From: Paludibacteraceae bacterium
GTDB taxonomy: Bacteria > Bacteroidota > Bacteroidia > Bacteroidales > Paludibacteraceae
Length of the DNA: 64,000 nt
Assembly: GCA_017938155.1 (NCBI GenBank)
Contig: JAGBCD010000025.1
Coordinates: 96,214 to 160,213 of the forward strand
Direction: 5' to 3'
The position numbers were made by a program, and so were the translations under genes. Shown here piece by piece: positions 8,281 through 15,713 of the stretch. The notes under the pieces are model-generated. The model ran no database searches. It saw only the letters and a program-made list of their open reading frames with translations, and had not been told where the DNA came from. Numbering within the stretch: the stretch's first letter is position 1; every line of letters starts with the position of its first letter.

Positions 8281-9060
8281 TTATATTTTCAGTCCAAAAA
8301 GTTGTATGCTATTATTTTCTGTATGCATAAATATTTCCTCTATTGACACATTGTAGATGGTTGCTAAAGCTTCTGCTACGTAATACATCCATCTACTTTC
8401 ATTTCGCTTGCCTCTATGTGGGACGGGTGCCATGTATGGAGCATCTGTTTCCAGAAGTATTCTATCCAGAGGAATATTCTCCAGTACTTGTTTTAGTTTA
8501 CAATTTTTGAACGTTAACACGCCTCCTATACCCAAATAAAGTCCCATATCCAAATATTGTTTTGCCACTTCATAACTTCCGGTAAAACAATGCATTACTC
8601 CTTGGACGTTAGGATTTTGTTTCAAAATATTTATCATATCCTCCGTCGCTTCTCTGGAATGAATCATTACGGGGAGTTTCCATTGGGTAGCCCAATTCAA
8701 TTGTTCTTGAAATGCAAGTTGTTGTTGTTCTCTATAGGTCTTGTCCCAATAATAGTCCAAACCTATCTCACCGATAGCCACTAATTTTCCATTCGGAGAA
8801 TGGTATAAACCTTCTGCTGCATGATGAATGGTTTGCAGGTCTTCTTGCCAATTCTCTTTCACATCTTCTGGATGCAACCCTAAAGCTGGGAACAAAAAAT
8901 CGGGGTATTGTTTGCACACCTTCACAACGGATTGAATAGAGTCGGTATTGACTCCAGGAACCAAAATAGCTTTGACTCCACATTCTTTTTGCAATTGCAC
9001 AAAAGAGTGAAAATCTTCACTATATTGCGCATCATCTATATGACAGTGTGTATCAATCAT
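8281..9060 (-). CDS. TatD family metal-dependent hydrolase (DNase)
   Basis: This 259-residue TIM-barrel amidohydrolase belongs to the TatD/YcfH group of metal-dependent 3'-5' exonucleases linked to DNA repair and RNA turnover. Visible metal-site motifs are MIDTHCHIDD at the N terminus, GEIGLDYYWD (about 97-106), MIHSREA, VMHCFTG and LETDAPYMAP. The length is normal. It lies 69 bp upstream of tRNA-Ser on the same strand and 72 bp downstream of queA. It could be TatD or YcfH; the paralogue cannot be assigned from one sequence. Confidence 0.9.
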   Translation of the reverse strand: MIDTHCHIDDAQYSEDFHSFVQLQKECGVKAILVPGVNTDSIQSVVKVCKQYPDFLFPALGLHPEDVKENWQEDLQTIHHAAEGLYHSPNGKLVAIGEIGLDYYWDKTYREQQQLAFQEQLNWATQWKLPVMIHSREATEDMINILKQNPNVQGVMHCFTGSYEVAKQYLDMGLYLGIGGVLTFKNCKLKQVLENIPLDRILLETDAPYMAPVPHRGKRNESRWMYYVAEALATIYNVSIEEIFMHTENNSIQLFGLKI

Positions 9061-9132
9061 ATCACTATATGTATCGTATCTCGTAATGGGTTCTCATGTA
9101 TGGTATTGAGCACATAGGGTAAGGGCAAATCA

Positions 9133-10371
9133 CTAACTATTTCGAATAAGGATGCTACTGTCGCCATAACTGAGGAAACGAAAATCATGCGTGAGAGCAT
9201 AGTCATAAATCTTGCGCCAATCTTCGCCCACAAAAGCACTTACCAATAACAATAACGTAGATTTAGGTTGATGGAAATTGGTTATCAGCATATCTACGAG
9301 ATGAAACTCATATCCAGGCTTAATCATAATCCGTGTTTCCGCATGCAATACATCTTGTTTAGTCAGATTGAGATAGTCGATTATCTTTTCTAATGATTGG
9401 TGGGTTGTCAGTGTCTGTTCGGATGTGTAAGGTTCGAATTGTTGTACTTGAATTGTTTGTAAATTTTGTTGTTGTTCTTGGGACAACTTATCCAATTGAC
9501 ATCCAATAAAGTATAAACTTTCTAATGTCCGCATGCTGGTTGTACCTACTGCTACTACTTGGCCAAGATGTTCTATAAGGTTAGCAATTGTTTGTCTGCT
9601 AACGGCTATAATCTCGGCATGCATGGTGTGCTCATTAGCGTCTTCAGTCTTCACAGGTTGAAAAGTCCCTGCTCCCACGTGTAGTGTCAACTCATCCGTA
9701 TGTACCCCTTTAGTTCTTAGGTTTTGTAGCACATCATGTGTAAAATGTAGTCCTGCAGTAGGTGCAGCAACACTACCTTTGATATGGGAATAGACTGTTT
9801 GATAGGTTTGTTTATCTTGTTCCTCAGAGGGTCTATTCAAGTATGGTGGAATAGGCAACTCCCCCACCAATTCCAACAATTCTGCAAAAGAGATGGAAGA
9901 ATCATCCCAAGTAAACTGCACTTCATGGGTATTTCCTGTGGTAGCGATGCGTTCTGCACGTAATATTATTGTTTTAGGGGTTGGTATCGTGGTGTTGATT
10001 GAGATTTTGAGGGATAATGCTCCACCTTTCCATTTTTTGAGATTGCCTATCATACATTTCCATGTACATTGGCTATTCGCAGCCAAAGCACTCTCATAGT
10101 CATGCGGAATGAGAGGTTCTAAACAAAAAATCTCGACTCTTGCTCCTGATTCTTTATGAAACACCAATCGCGCATGGATTACGCGGGTATTATTATATAT
10201 AAGGAGACTTTGAGAAGGTATATATTCCCCTATGTTGTAGAAAATGTTTTCAGAAATTTGACTTTGCTTATACACCAAGAGTTTACTATGGTCTCGTTGT
10301 GGGAGGGGGTATTTAGCAATTCGATTCTCTGGGAGAGGATAGTTGTATTCTTCTATTTTGATTGGTGTCAT
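9133..10371 (-). CDS. queA: S-adenosylmethionine:tRNA ribosyltransferase-isomerase QueA
   Basis: QueA transfers and rearranges the ribosyl group of SAM onto preQ1-modified tRNA to make epoxyqueuosine in the wobble base. The 412-residue protein shows the family start (YPLPENRIAKYPLPQRDHSK), the VAAPTAGLHFT motif, LHVGAGTFQPV and the C-terminal LITNFHQPKSTLL. It is somewhat longer than the E. coli enzyme (about 356), with extra residues around 285-320. It is divergent from udk; both promoters lie in the 151-bp gap. Confidence 0.96.
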   Translation of the reverse strand: MTPIKIEEYNYPLPENRIAKYPLPQRDHSKLLVYKQSQISENIFYNIGEYIPSQSLLIYNNTRVIHARLVFHKESGARVEIFCLEPLIPHDYESALAANSQCTWKCMIGNLKKWKGGALSLKISINTTIPTPKTIILRAERIATTGNTHEVQFTWDDSSISFAELLELVGELPIPPYLNRPSEEQDKQTYQTVYSHIKGSVAAPTAGLHFTHDVLQNLRTKGVHTDELTLHVGAGTFQPVKTEDANEHTMHAEIIAVSRQTIANLIEHLGQVVAVGTTSMRTLESLYFIGCQLDKLSQEQQQNLQTIQVQQFEPYTSEQTLTTHQSLEKIIDYLNLTKQDVLHAETRIMIKPGYEFHLVDMLITNFHQPKSTLLLLVSAFVGEDWRKIYDYALTHDFRFLSYGDSSILIRNS

Positions 10372-10394
10372 ATTGAAATCGTATTATCTTAGTG

Positions 10395-10426
10395 CAAAGG
10401 TACATCTTTTTTCAGTTTGTGCCAAA
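10395..10426 (-). promoter_or_regulatory. Promoter of queA
   Basis: The minus strand carries TTTG (10426-10423) and TACCTTTG (10402-10395) with 20-bp spacing. The inferred start falls about 17-20 nt before the queA ATG. Confidence 0.75.
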
Positions 10427-10462
10427 AAAAAATCCTTTTTCTATCATATTTTCATTCGCACT

Positions 10463-10494
10463 CTTGTTTTTGTTACAAAAAAACTATACCTTTG
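10463..10494 (+). promoter_or_regulatory. Promoter of udk
   Basis: TACCTTTG at 10487-10494 is preceded at 20-bp spacing by CTTG (10463-10466), a one-base deviation from TTTG. It excludes the upstream in-frame starts of the udk frame, because they would precede transcription. Confidence 0.65.
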
Positions 10495-10522
10495 CAATCC
10501 GAAAATAACTCATCTTTATCTC

Positions 10523-11146
10523 ATGTTTATTATCGGAATAGCGGGCGGAACCGGCTCGGGTAAAACAACGGTTGTCAAGAAGTTAATTGAGCGCTTGCCT
10601 AAGGGCGAAGTTGTAGTCATTCCTCAAGATTCTTATTATAAGGACAGCAGTCACGTTCCAGTAGAGGAACGCCAGTTCATCAACTTTGATCATCCAGATG
10701 CTTTTGAGTGGCCATTATTGGCGCAACATATTGCGATGCTTCGCAATGGTGAATGCGTAGAACAACCTATCTATTCCTATATTACATGTACTCGTCAAGA
10801 AGAGACTGTTCATATTGAACCACGCGACATTATTATAGTAGAAGGTATTATGGCATTGAACGATGAAGCATTGCGTGATCAGATGGATTTGAAGATTTTC
10901 GTTGATGCAGATGCAGATGATCGTTTGATTCGTGTATCGCAACGTGATATTGTAGAGCGTGGTCGTACAGTAGAATCGGTTATGGAGCGTTATCAACGCG
11001 TTTTGAAACCCATGCATGAGCAATTTATTGAACCATGCAAACGATATGCTGACGTTATCATCCCTCAAGGAGGGCACAACAATGCTGCCATCAATATGCT
11101 TGTTAAGTTTATCAAGCAGCAAATGAAGGAGCAAGTTACCGATTAA
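10523..11146 (+). CDS. udk: Uridine kinase
   Basis: Uridine kinase phosphorylates uridine and cytidine in pyrimidine salvage. The ATG at 10523 was chosen because the open frame upstream crosses the promoter and because MFIIGIAGGTGSGKTT places the P-loop at residues 7-15, as in the family. The resulting 207 residues are normal. Further support comes from FDHPDAFEWPLL and IIVEGIMAL. It is followed after 39 bp by the chromate transporter pair and may be cotranscribed with it. Confidence 0.95.
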   Translation: MFIIGIAGGTGSGKTTVVKKLIERLPKGEVVVIPQDSYYKDSSHVPVEERQFINFDHPDAFEWPLLAQHIAMLRNGECVEQPIYSYITCTRQEETVHIEPRDIIIVEGIMALNDEALRDQMDLKIFVDADADDRLIRVSQRDIVERGRTVESVMERYQRVLKPMHEQFIEPCKRYADVIIPQGGHNNAAINMLVKFIKQQMKEQVTD

Positions 11147-11185
11147 TAAATTCCCAAGATAGACATTCCATTGGGTGATTTCATC

Positions 11186-11758
11186 ATGTTGTTTCAACTG
11201 TTTTGGACATATCTAAAAGTAGGCACCTTTACATTGGGTGGTGGTTACGCAATGTTACCAATGATTCAGCATGAGGTTGTTAATCGCCGTAAGTGGATAG
11301 ACGAAGAAGAGTTTTTGAATATGATTGCCTTGGCTCAAGCAGCTCCTGGACTTATTGCAGTCAATTCTGCCTTTTTTATTGGTTGGCGTGTAGGGCAAAA
11401 CAGTCCGCACTCTCAATCCAAGTTGTTTCGTATTCTATGCGTCTTGAGCACCATTTTGGGAGCCATCCTACCCTCTTTTGTTATCATCTTGGCTATTGCC
11501 ATTTTATTTAGCGACTACAAGTCACTTCCTGCGGTAGAAGCTATTTTTAAAGGTGTTCGACCAGCAGTGGTTGCTTTGATAGCTTCTCCTCTATTCCGCA
11601 TGGCTAAAGTAGCAGGATTGTCTTATTTATCGGCATTGATTCCTATTGCTGGTGCATTAGCTATTTGGCTGTTGGGTTGGTCTCCTGTATGGTTGATATT
11701 ATTATTGATTGTTTCTGTGATAGGCTACACTTGGTTGGCAGAGAGGAGGCATAAATGA
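11186..11758 (+). CDS. Chromate transporter, N-terminal-type half (CHR family)
   Basis: A 190-residue membrane protein with the CHR signature LGGGYAMLPMIQHEVV near the N terminus and ALAQAAPGLIAVNSAFFIG around residues 50-68, followed by four or five hydrophobic helices. CHR proteins export chromate or related oxyanions. Here the two homologous halves, fused in ChrA, are separate genes. The ATG at 11186 is preferred to an in-frame TTG at 11171. The stop overlaps the next start (ATGA). Substrate specificity is unproven. Confidence 0.88.
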   Translation: MLFQLFWTYLKVGTFTLGGGYAMLPMIQHEVVNRRKWIDEEEFLNMIALAQAAPGLIAVNSAFFIGWRVGQNSPHSQSKLFRILCVLSTILGAILPSFVIILAIAILFSDYKSLPAVEAIFKGVRPAVVALIASPLFRMAKVAGLSYLSALIPIAGALAIWLLGWSPVWLILLLIVSVIGYTWLAERRHK

Positions 11759-12336
11759 TATACGTGCAATTGTTTTTGAGTTTCTTCAAGATAGGATTGT
11801 TTGGTTTTGGAGGGGGATTAGCTATTTTGTCCTTGATTCAGCATGAAGTAGAGCGATACGGTTGGATGACTCAAAAAGAGTTTGTTGATATTGTAGCAAT
11901 CAGCCAAGTCACACCGGGTCCTATCGGTATGAATTGTGCCACTTATGTAGGTTATACTGCAACTAATAGCATTCTTGGCAGTGTTATCTCCTCTATAGCT
12001 GTTGTTTTGCCGAGTTTAATCATCATGTTTGTATTGTGCCGATTGTATTTCTTGATGCAAAAACGTTATCAGAACAACGTTTACTACGTGAACACCTTGC
12101 GTGGTATTCGTTTTTTGGTATTAGGGTTGATTGGTGCTGCAGCTTTATCTCTGATGACCAAAGAAAGTTTCTTTGATTGGAGTAGTTGGGTCATCTTTGG
12201 TATTGTATTTGTGCTAGGCATTCTCCCGCAATTGGTTTCTAAAAATTGTGTTCGCACTCACAAGTTCATTACTTGGCTTTCTAATCCTATCTTGCTGATT
12301 CTAATGGCAGGAGTAGCTGGGTATTTGTTGTACTGA
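11755..12336 (+). CDS. Chromate transporter, C-terminal-type half (CHR family)
   Basis: The 193-residue partner of the preceding gene starts within its stop codon. It repeats the CHR motifs in variant form: FGFGGGLAILSLIQHEVE (about 17-34) and ISQVTPGPIGMNCATYVG (about 57-74), followed by hydrophobic helices. Short-chain CHR pairs are thought to act as heterodimers of opposite membrane topology. Translational coupling fits a fixed stoichiometry. A terminator hairpin follows 14 bp after the stop. Confidence 0.88.
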   Translation: MIYVQLFLSFFKIGLFGFGGGLAILSLIQHEVERYGWMTQKEFVDIVAISQVTPGPIGMNCATYVGYTATNSILGSVISSIAVVLPSLIIMFVLCRLYFLMQKRYQNNVYYVNTLRGIRFLVLGLIGAAALSLMTKESFFDWSSWVIFGIVFVLGILPQLVSKNCVRTHKFITWLSNPILLILMAGVAGYLLY

Positions 12337-12350
12337 TTCATAGTATAAAA

Positions 12351-12380
12351 ACACTCCCTTAAGCTAACTCAAGGGAGTGT
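12351..12380 (+). terminator. Hairpin terminator between chromate transporter and the envelope operon
   Basis: ACACTCCCTT (12351-12360) pairs perfectly with AAGGGAGTGT (12371-12380) over a 10-nt loop. It sits between convergent genes and has an A-run on the left flank, so it could also serve the minus-strand operon. Confidence 0.75.
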
Positions 12381-12400
12381 TGAAGTGTTCAATAAGAATC

Positions 12401-13306
12401 TTATAAACCTAGTGTTGAAAGAAAATGATTAAGAACCTTTTCTTTTTCTATAGTTGCACCTTCCTCTGCTTGTGTCTTTGCATCTTCTTGACTAAGACCT
12501 TCTTCTATATATTTTGTGAAGAGTTCTGTGCGTTTCGCCCTATATGCAAAGTCTGAAACTTTCTTACATTCTTTTAACAAGGCTCTATCATACAAGCAAG
12601 CACCCAACGTCTTATTATGTTGAATTTCTGCTTTTTGTTGAGCCAACTTATCAATATTCTTATAACCAGAATAACCAGCATTATACAATTGCTTTATTTC
12701 CTCTAATAAATTCTCATAATACAAAATTATTGCATCATCATTACAAGAGTGTTTGTTTTTTTTAAGTTTCTCGGATTGTTTTGCTAATTCTTCTTGGCAT
12801 AAACATGTGTTTAGAGTCTCTTCTTGTTCTATTTGCGCTTTCTTTATATATAATCGTTGTATTTGATACCAGACAAATCCAGCAGCACGTAATCGTTGTA
12901 TTTCTTCAATACAACTCTCATAGTATCGTATTTGCGCCTTCGTTTTACAAGTTTCTTTCTCTTGTTTAAGTTGCTGTAATTGATTTTTATACTTTTCAAT
13001 TATAATATCTTCTTGAGCCATCTTTGACGATAATGATACTATTGTCCCTGTATTTTCTTCTATCAATTGACCCGAATAAGACTCACTTGTAAACTCTTTA
13101 TATGTTCCATTATCAAACAAGACTCCTATTACTTGCTCAATGGCGATAGATTTCTCTTCGCCATCTTGCAAGTAAATAATTGCAGAATCCGTTTCGTTTT
13201 GAATACTCACATCTTCTATTCTTTCATTATCTGCAGTCATAATAACCCCCGCAAATGAGAAAGTTGAAAATACTGTAAGCATCACTATATACAAAATCTT
13301 CTTCAT
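12401..13306 (-). CDS. Secreted coiled-coil protein with a duplicated helical repeat, unknown function
   Basis: I do not recognise a family for this 301-residue protein. A signal peptide (1-19) and a small beta-type segment (about 20-85) precede a strongly helical, Lys/Glu-rich region (about 95-270). That region contains two homologous repeats of about 50 residues: YYESCIEEIQRLRAAGF (from about 128) and YYENLLEEIKQLYNAGY (from about 205). Each is followed by a KAEIQ/KAQIEQ helix and a Cys-containing turn (CLCQEELAK, CLYDRALLK). It is the third gene of an operon, 1 bp after a lipoprotein gene. An envelope structural role is possible but unproven. Confidence 0.75.
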   Translation of the reverse strand: MKKILYIVMLTVFSTFSFAGVIMTADNERIEDVSIQNETDSAIIYLQDGEEKSIAIEQVIGVLFDNGTYKEFTSESYSGQLIEENTGTIVSLSSKMAQEDIIIEKYKNQLQQLKQEKETCKTKAQIRYYESCIEEIQRLRAAGFVWYQIQRLYIKKAQIEQEETLNTCLCQEELAKQSEKLKKNKHSCNDDAIILYYENLLEEIKQLYNAGYSGYKNIDKLAQQKAEIQHNKTLGACLYDRALLKECKKVSDFAYRAKRTELFTKYIEEGLSQEDAKTQAEEGATIEKEKVLNHFLSTLGL

Positions 13307-13307
13307 A

Positions 13308-14273
13308 TTATTCCTCCTCTGCTACTAAACGGAAGAAAGCACTAATCTCTTTCTCCTCAATAATAGAACTTACATTAAATTTCTTGGATTGTGTATAATA
13401 ACCAGTCTTCTCGCATTTGATTTCAATTTGCACATTACCTGCGTTATTATAGGTTAATCCTTTAATATCAAATACTTCCGTTGTTTCGTATGGAGTTGTT
13501 TGTAAGTACTTATAGTTCTGGTTCTTTACCTCTGGAGTAGAAGAAATAACTCGCCAGAAAATGTCTGCACCTTGTGGACGAGAGTTTACATCCCAGTGAA
13601 TAGTCAAATGCTCTAATGCGGTATTTCCTTCTCCTGTTACCTGCTTGTTTGGCTCTTGTTTAGGAGAACTTGCGCGGTGCAAGAAGAATGCGATACGATC
13701 CCAATCAATATCTTTCAAAGCTTCCGTGTATGCCTGATTTAGAACACGGTTTGCAATATCCTTGGAATATGCACTACCAGTCATGTTATAGCGCCCAGCC
13801 ACCTCTACCGTTGGATAAACCAAAGTGCGATTGTGGTCAAGTACCTTTACGCTCATCATCACGGTTGCACTCCAGCCAATACCAGACAAGTAATCTACAT
13901 GGAACTCTGTAAGAGAAACTTCCATCCAATAATCAGTAGAAGGGTCCGCATCCAGATTGAAGCCCATAGTGCGCATATAACGGCGCATACTCTCTGATAC
14001 AAATGAGTTTACAGATGGGTTAGCAGTGAATTGTGGCACAGAGATAGTACTTGCATCATATACATGAACTAATGCCATTTTTGCACGAGCATCAACTACA
14101 TTCAAACGAATACCGTAATCCATGTTCGCATACTTGTCCGCAATAGGATTTTCGGTAATAGCCAAATTAAGCAAACCGTTTGGGAGAGTAAGAGTAACAT
14201 TTCTGCTTGAGCCACAAGAAGACATTACTGTCAAGGCAACTATTAATGTTGCAATAGTTAAAATCTTTTTCAT
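13308..14273 (-). CDS. Lipoprotein with YajG-like N-terminal domain
   Basis: This 321-residue product has a lipoprotein signal ending MSSCGSS (Cys about 20). Residues about 25-205 resemble YajG/LptE-like alpha-beta lipoproteins (TLPNGLLNLAITENP and a repeated helix-strand pattern). Residues about 225-315 are beta-rich and end RLVAEEE, possibly a PEGA-like or carboxypeptidase-regulatory-like fold. It lies 8 bp after the first operon gene and 1 bp before the coiled-coil gene. Family assignment is tentative; function is unknown, probably at the outer membrane's periplasmic face. Confidence 0.75.
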   Translation of the reverse strand: MKKILTIATLIVALTVMSSCGSSRNVTLTLPNGLLNLAITENPIADKYANMDYGIRLNVVDARAKMALVHVYDASTISVPQFTANPSVNSFVSESMRRYMRTMGFNLDADPSTDYWMEVSLTEFHVDYLSGIGWSATVMMSVKVLDHNRTLVYPTVEVAGRYNMTGSAYSKDIANRVLNQAYTEALKDIDWDRIAFFLHRASSPKQEPNKQVTGEGNTALEHLTIHWDVNSRPQGADIFWRVISSTPEVKNQNYKYLQTTPYETTEVFDIKGLTYNNAGNVQIEIKCEKTGYYTQSKKFNVSSIIEEKEISAFFRLVAEEE

Positions 14274-14281
14274 GACTTGTA

Positions 14282-14818
14282 TTATTTATCAGTATTCAAC
14301 TTGATAATTTTAGCAGATACAGTTGTTTTGAAAACGATATTGAGTCCATCTTGTCCCACATTGGTTGATACAATAGGTTCAATAACGCCATCACCTCCTG
14401 CTACTTTGCAGGCATTAATAAGGCGATAAATAGCAATGTTACGAGCTATTTGCTCTGGAGTAATGTCCGAATAATCTCCTATTTTTCCGTAATCATTTGC
14501 CAGAAAACCATATCGAGCCACTCCTTTGAAAGATTTATATTCCCAAGTATATCCTATTCCAAAATTGAATCTTCGTTTAAAGGTAAGTGAAAAGTCTCCA
14601 TTTGCATCAGTAATAGTAATTTTATTACCAAATTGTTTATAAATAACCGAAGATTCAGCTGTTATGGTATTTAATACTTTGTAATCTTTACGTTCCAAAT
14701 TCAATTCTTCCAAACCGACAGAATTGATTGTATTAATTGCTTTAGGAACAATTGCTAATTTACAAGAAGATAAAAAGACTGTTACAAACAAAGTTGCAAA
14801 AATAAGATTTTTTTTCAT
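14282..14818 (-). CDS. Small lipoprotein of unknown function, first gene of envelope operon
   Basis: The start at ATG 14818 gives a 178-residue lipoprotein with FLSSC lipobox (Cys about 17). A longer frame would run back into the structured RNA at 14904-15056 and is rejected. The C-terminal half contains ARNIAIYRLINACKVAGGDGV (about 119-139) and FKTTVSAKIIKL. I remember this pattern from uncharacterised Bacteroidales lipoproteins of about 170-180 residues but cannot give a function. The gene begins 86 nt after the intrinsic terminator of the RNA, so readthrough may control it. Confidence 0.78.
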   Translation of the reverse strand: MKKNLIFATLFVTVFLSSCKLAIVPKAINTINSVGLEELNLERKDYKVLNTITAESSVIYKQFGNKITITDANGDFSLTFKRRFNFGIGYTWEYKSFKGVARYGFLANDYGKIGDYSDITPEQIARNIAIYRLINACKVAGGDGVIEPIVSTNVGQDGLNIVFKTTVSAKIIKLNTDK

Positions 14819-14903
14819 GGAAATAAACGTATTTTTATTATTTTTCCTACTCACTTCTCGGCATTTCGGATACTCCGTAGCCCATTTAATCATAAATACG
14901 CAC

Positions 14904-15056
14904 AAAAAAAGTGGACTAAACTTTTCAAATCCACTTTCTAAGGTATCGGCAAACACCATGGTGATGAATCTTACAAAGTAAAGCCCACATCGAACGATGT
15001 AGGCGTTAACTTTACTTCTCATCACCTCATTAAATTTTGCCGATTTTTAGAAAGTG
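14904..15056 (-). ncRNA. Structured RNA of about 150 nt with own promoter and intrinsic terminator
   Basis: Reading the minus strand from about 15056, a long closing stem pairs 15056-15036 with 14951-14932 (CACTTTCTAA and ATCGGCAAA with their complements). A second stem (GGTGATGA/TCATCACC plus AAGTAAAG/CTTTACTT) encloses a third hairpin (about 14984-15002). The 3' strand of the closing stem overlaps a terminator hairpin (14930-14937 with 14908-14915) followed by seven Ts at 14910-14904. A TATCTTTG box at 15068-15061 would start the RNA at its first base pair. It could be a free small RNA, for example a 6S-like or Bacteroidales-1-type RNA, or a cis attenuator for the lipoprotein operon. The family was not verified. 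Confidence 0.65.
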
Positions 15057-15060
15057 AGAA

Positions 15061-15068
15061 CAAAGATA
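15061..15068 (-). promoter_or_regulatory. -7 box for the structured RNA
   Basis: TATCTTTG reads on the minus strand and places transcription start at about 15055, the outer end of the long stem. No good TTTG -33 element is visible at 19-20 bp. Confidence 0.5.
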
Positions 15069-15151
15069 ACGCTATCTTTAATATGTAGTACGTAACTTAA
15101 CTATTATAAGCAATGTTTCATAGGCATAATCATATTTAATTTTACGGACTG

Positions 15152-15183
15152 CAAAGTTACATATTTTTTTTTACATATACAAT
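15152..15183 (-). promoter_or_regulatory. Possible upstream promoter for the lipoprotein operon
   Basis: TAACTTTG (15159-15152) is preceded at 20 bp by ATTG (15183-15180), one mismatch to TTTG. Transcripts from here would carry the whole structured RNA as a leader. Confidence 0.45.
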
Positions 15184-15340
15184 TATTAACTTGTTGGCGG
15201 AATTAAAAAATTAAATCCGTTCGGTCAAATTTTCTATAAATCAAAGAATAAGTTATGATTTTTTAGTGGACAATAGAGAATCTACATATGAAAAGTAGGG
15301 TTAGTAAGCCATACCTATAACATAGTTGTAATCTAACGTA

Positions 15341-15424
15341 TATCTATCGTATATGTTTCGTATATCTATCGTATATCTATCGTCTTTGTATCGTCTTTGT
15401 ATCGTCTTTGTATCGTCTTTGTCT
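15341..15424. repeat. 11-bp tandem repeat, seven units
   Basis: Seven direct 11-bp units run without interruption from 15341 to 15417. They change from TATCTATCGTA-type (units 1-4) to TTTGTATCGTC-type (units 5-7), and a partial unit follows. TCG recurs exactly every 11 bp. The remainder of the 14819-15713 gap holds the structured RNA, AT-rich sequence and the MATE promoter; I see no gene there. Confidence 0.9.
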
Positions 15425-15644
15425 GCAAATAATCTGCACGAAGTTACGATATATTTACGGAATGTTTTTACATCTAAGAACACATTTTTTAATTCCGTCA
15501 TCGAGTAATTACTATTTATTTTAGCACTTATCAATCCGTGTTTATACGGACCTACAAACATAAAGCAAGTTATAAGGACGAGAAAAGGATATTGAAATAA
15601 TCTTTATCACTCTAATCATATATTAACGTAAAACGAATTTTATA

Positions 15645-15675
15645 TTTGTACATTAAGAAAAATTCCTTATCTTTG
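15645..15675 (+). promoter_or_regulatory. Promoter of the MATE transporter gene
   Basis: TTTG (15645-15648) and TATCTTTG (15668-15675) with 19-bp spacing are a perfect match to the phylum consensus. The leader to the GTG start would be about 32 nt. Confidence 0.8.
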
Positions 15676-15713
15676 CATGTTGTTTGAATAGACTATTTAT
15701 TTAAGGTACTAAC

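Noticed and set aside
12351-12380. Riboswitch-like element upstream of the envelope operon
   Set aside because: It lies at the 3' ends of convergent genes and is a simple hairpin terminator.
14724-15025. Coding extension of the 14282-14818 lipoprotein gene up to 15025 and an opposing 85-residue frame
   Set aside because: The segment is occupied by a highly structured RNA with terminator. The lipoprotein signal peptide starts at 14818.
15301-15561. 86-residue minus-strand frame over the 11-bp repeat
   Set aside because: Its sequence is produced by the tandem repeat; it has no promoter of its own and no recognisable domain.
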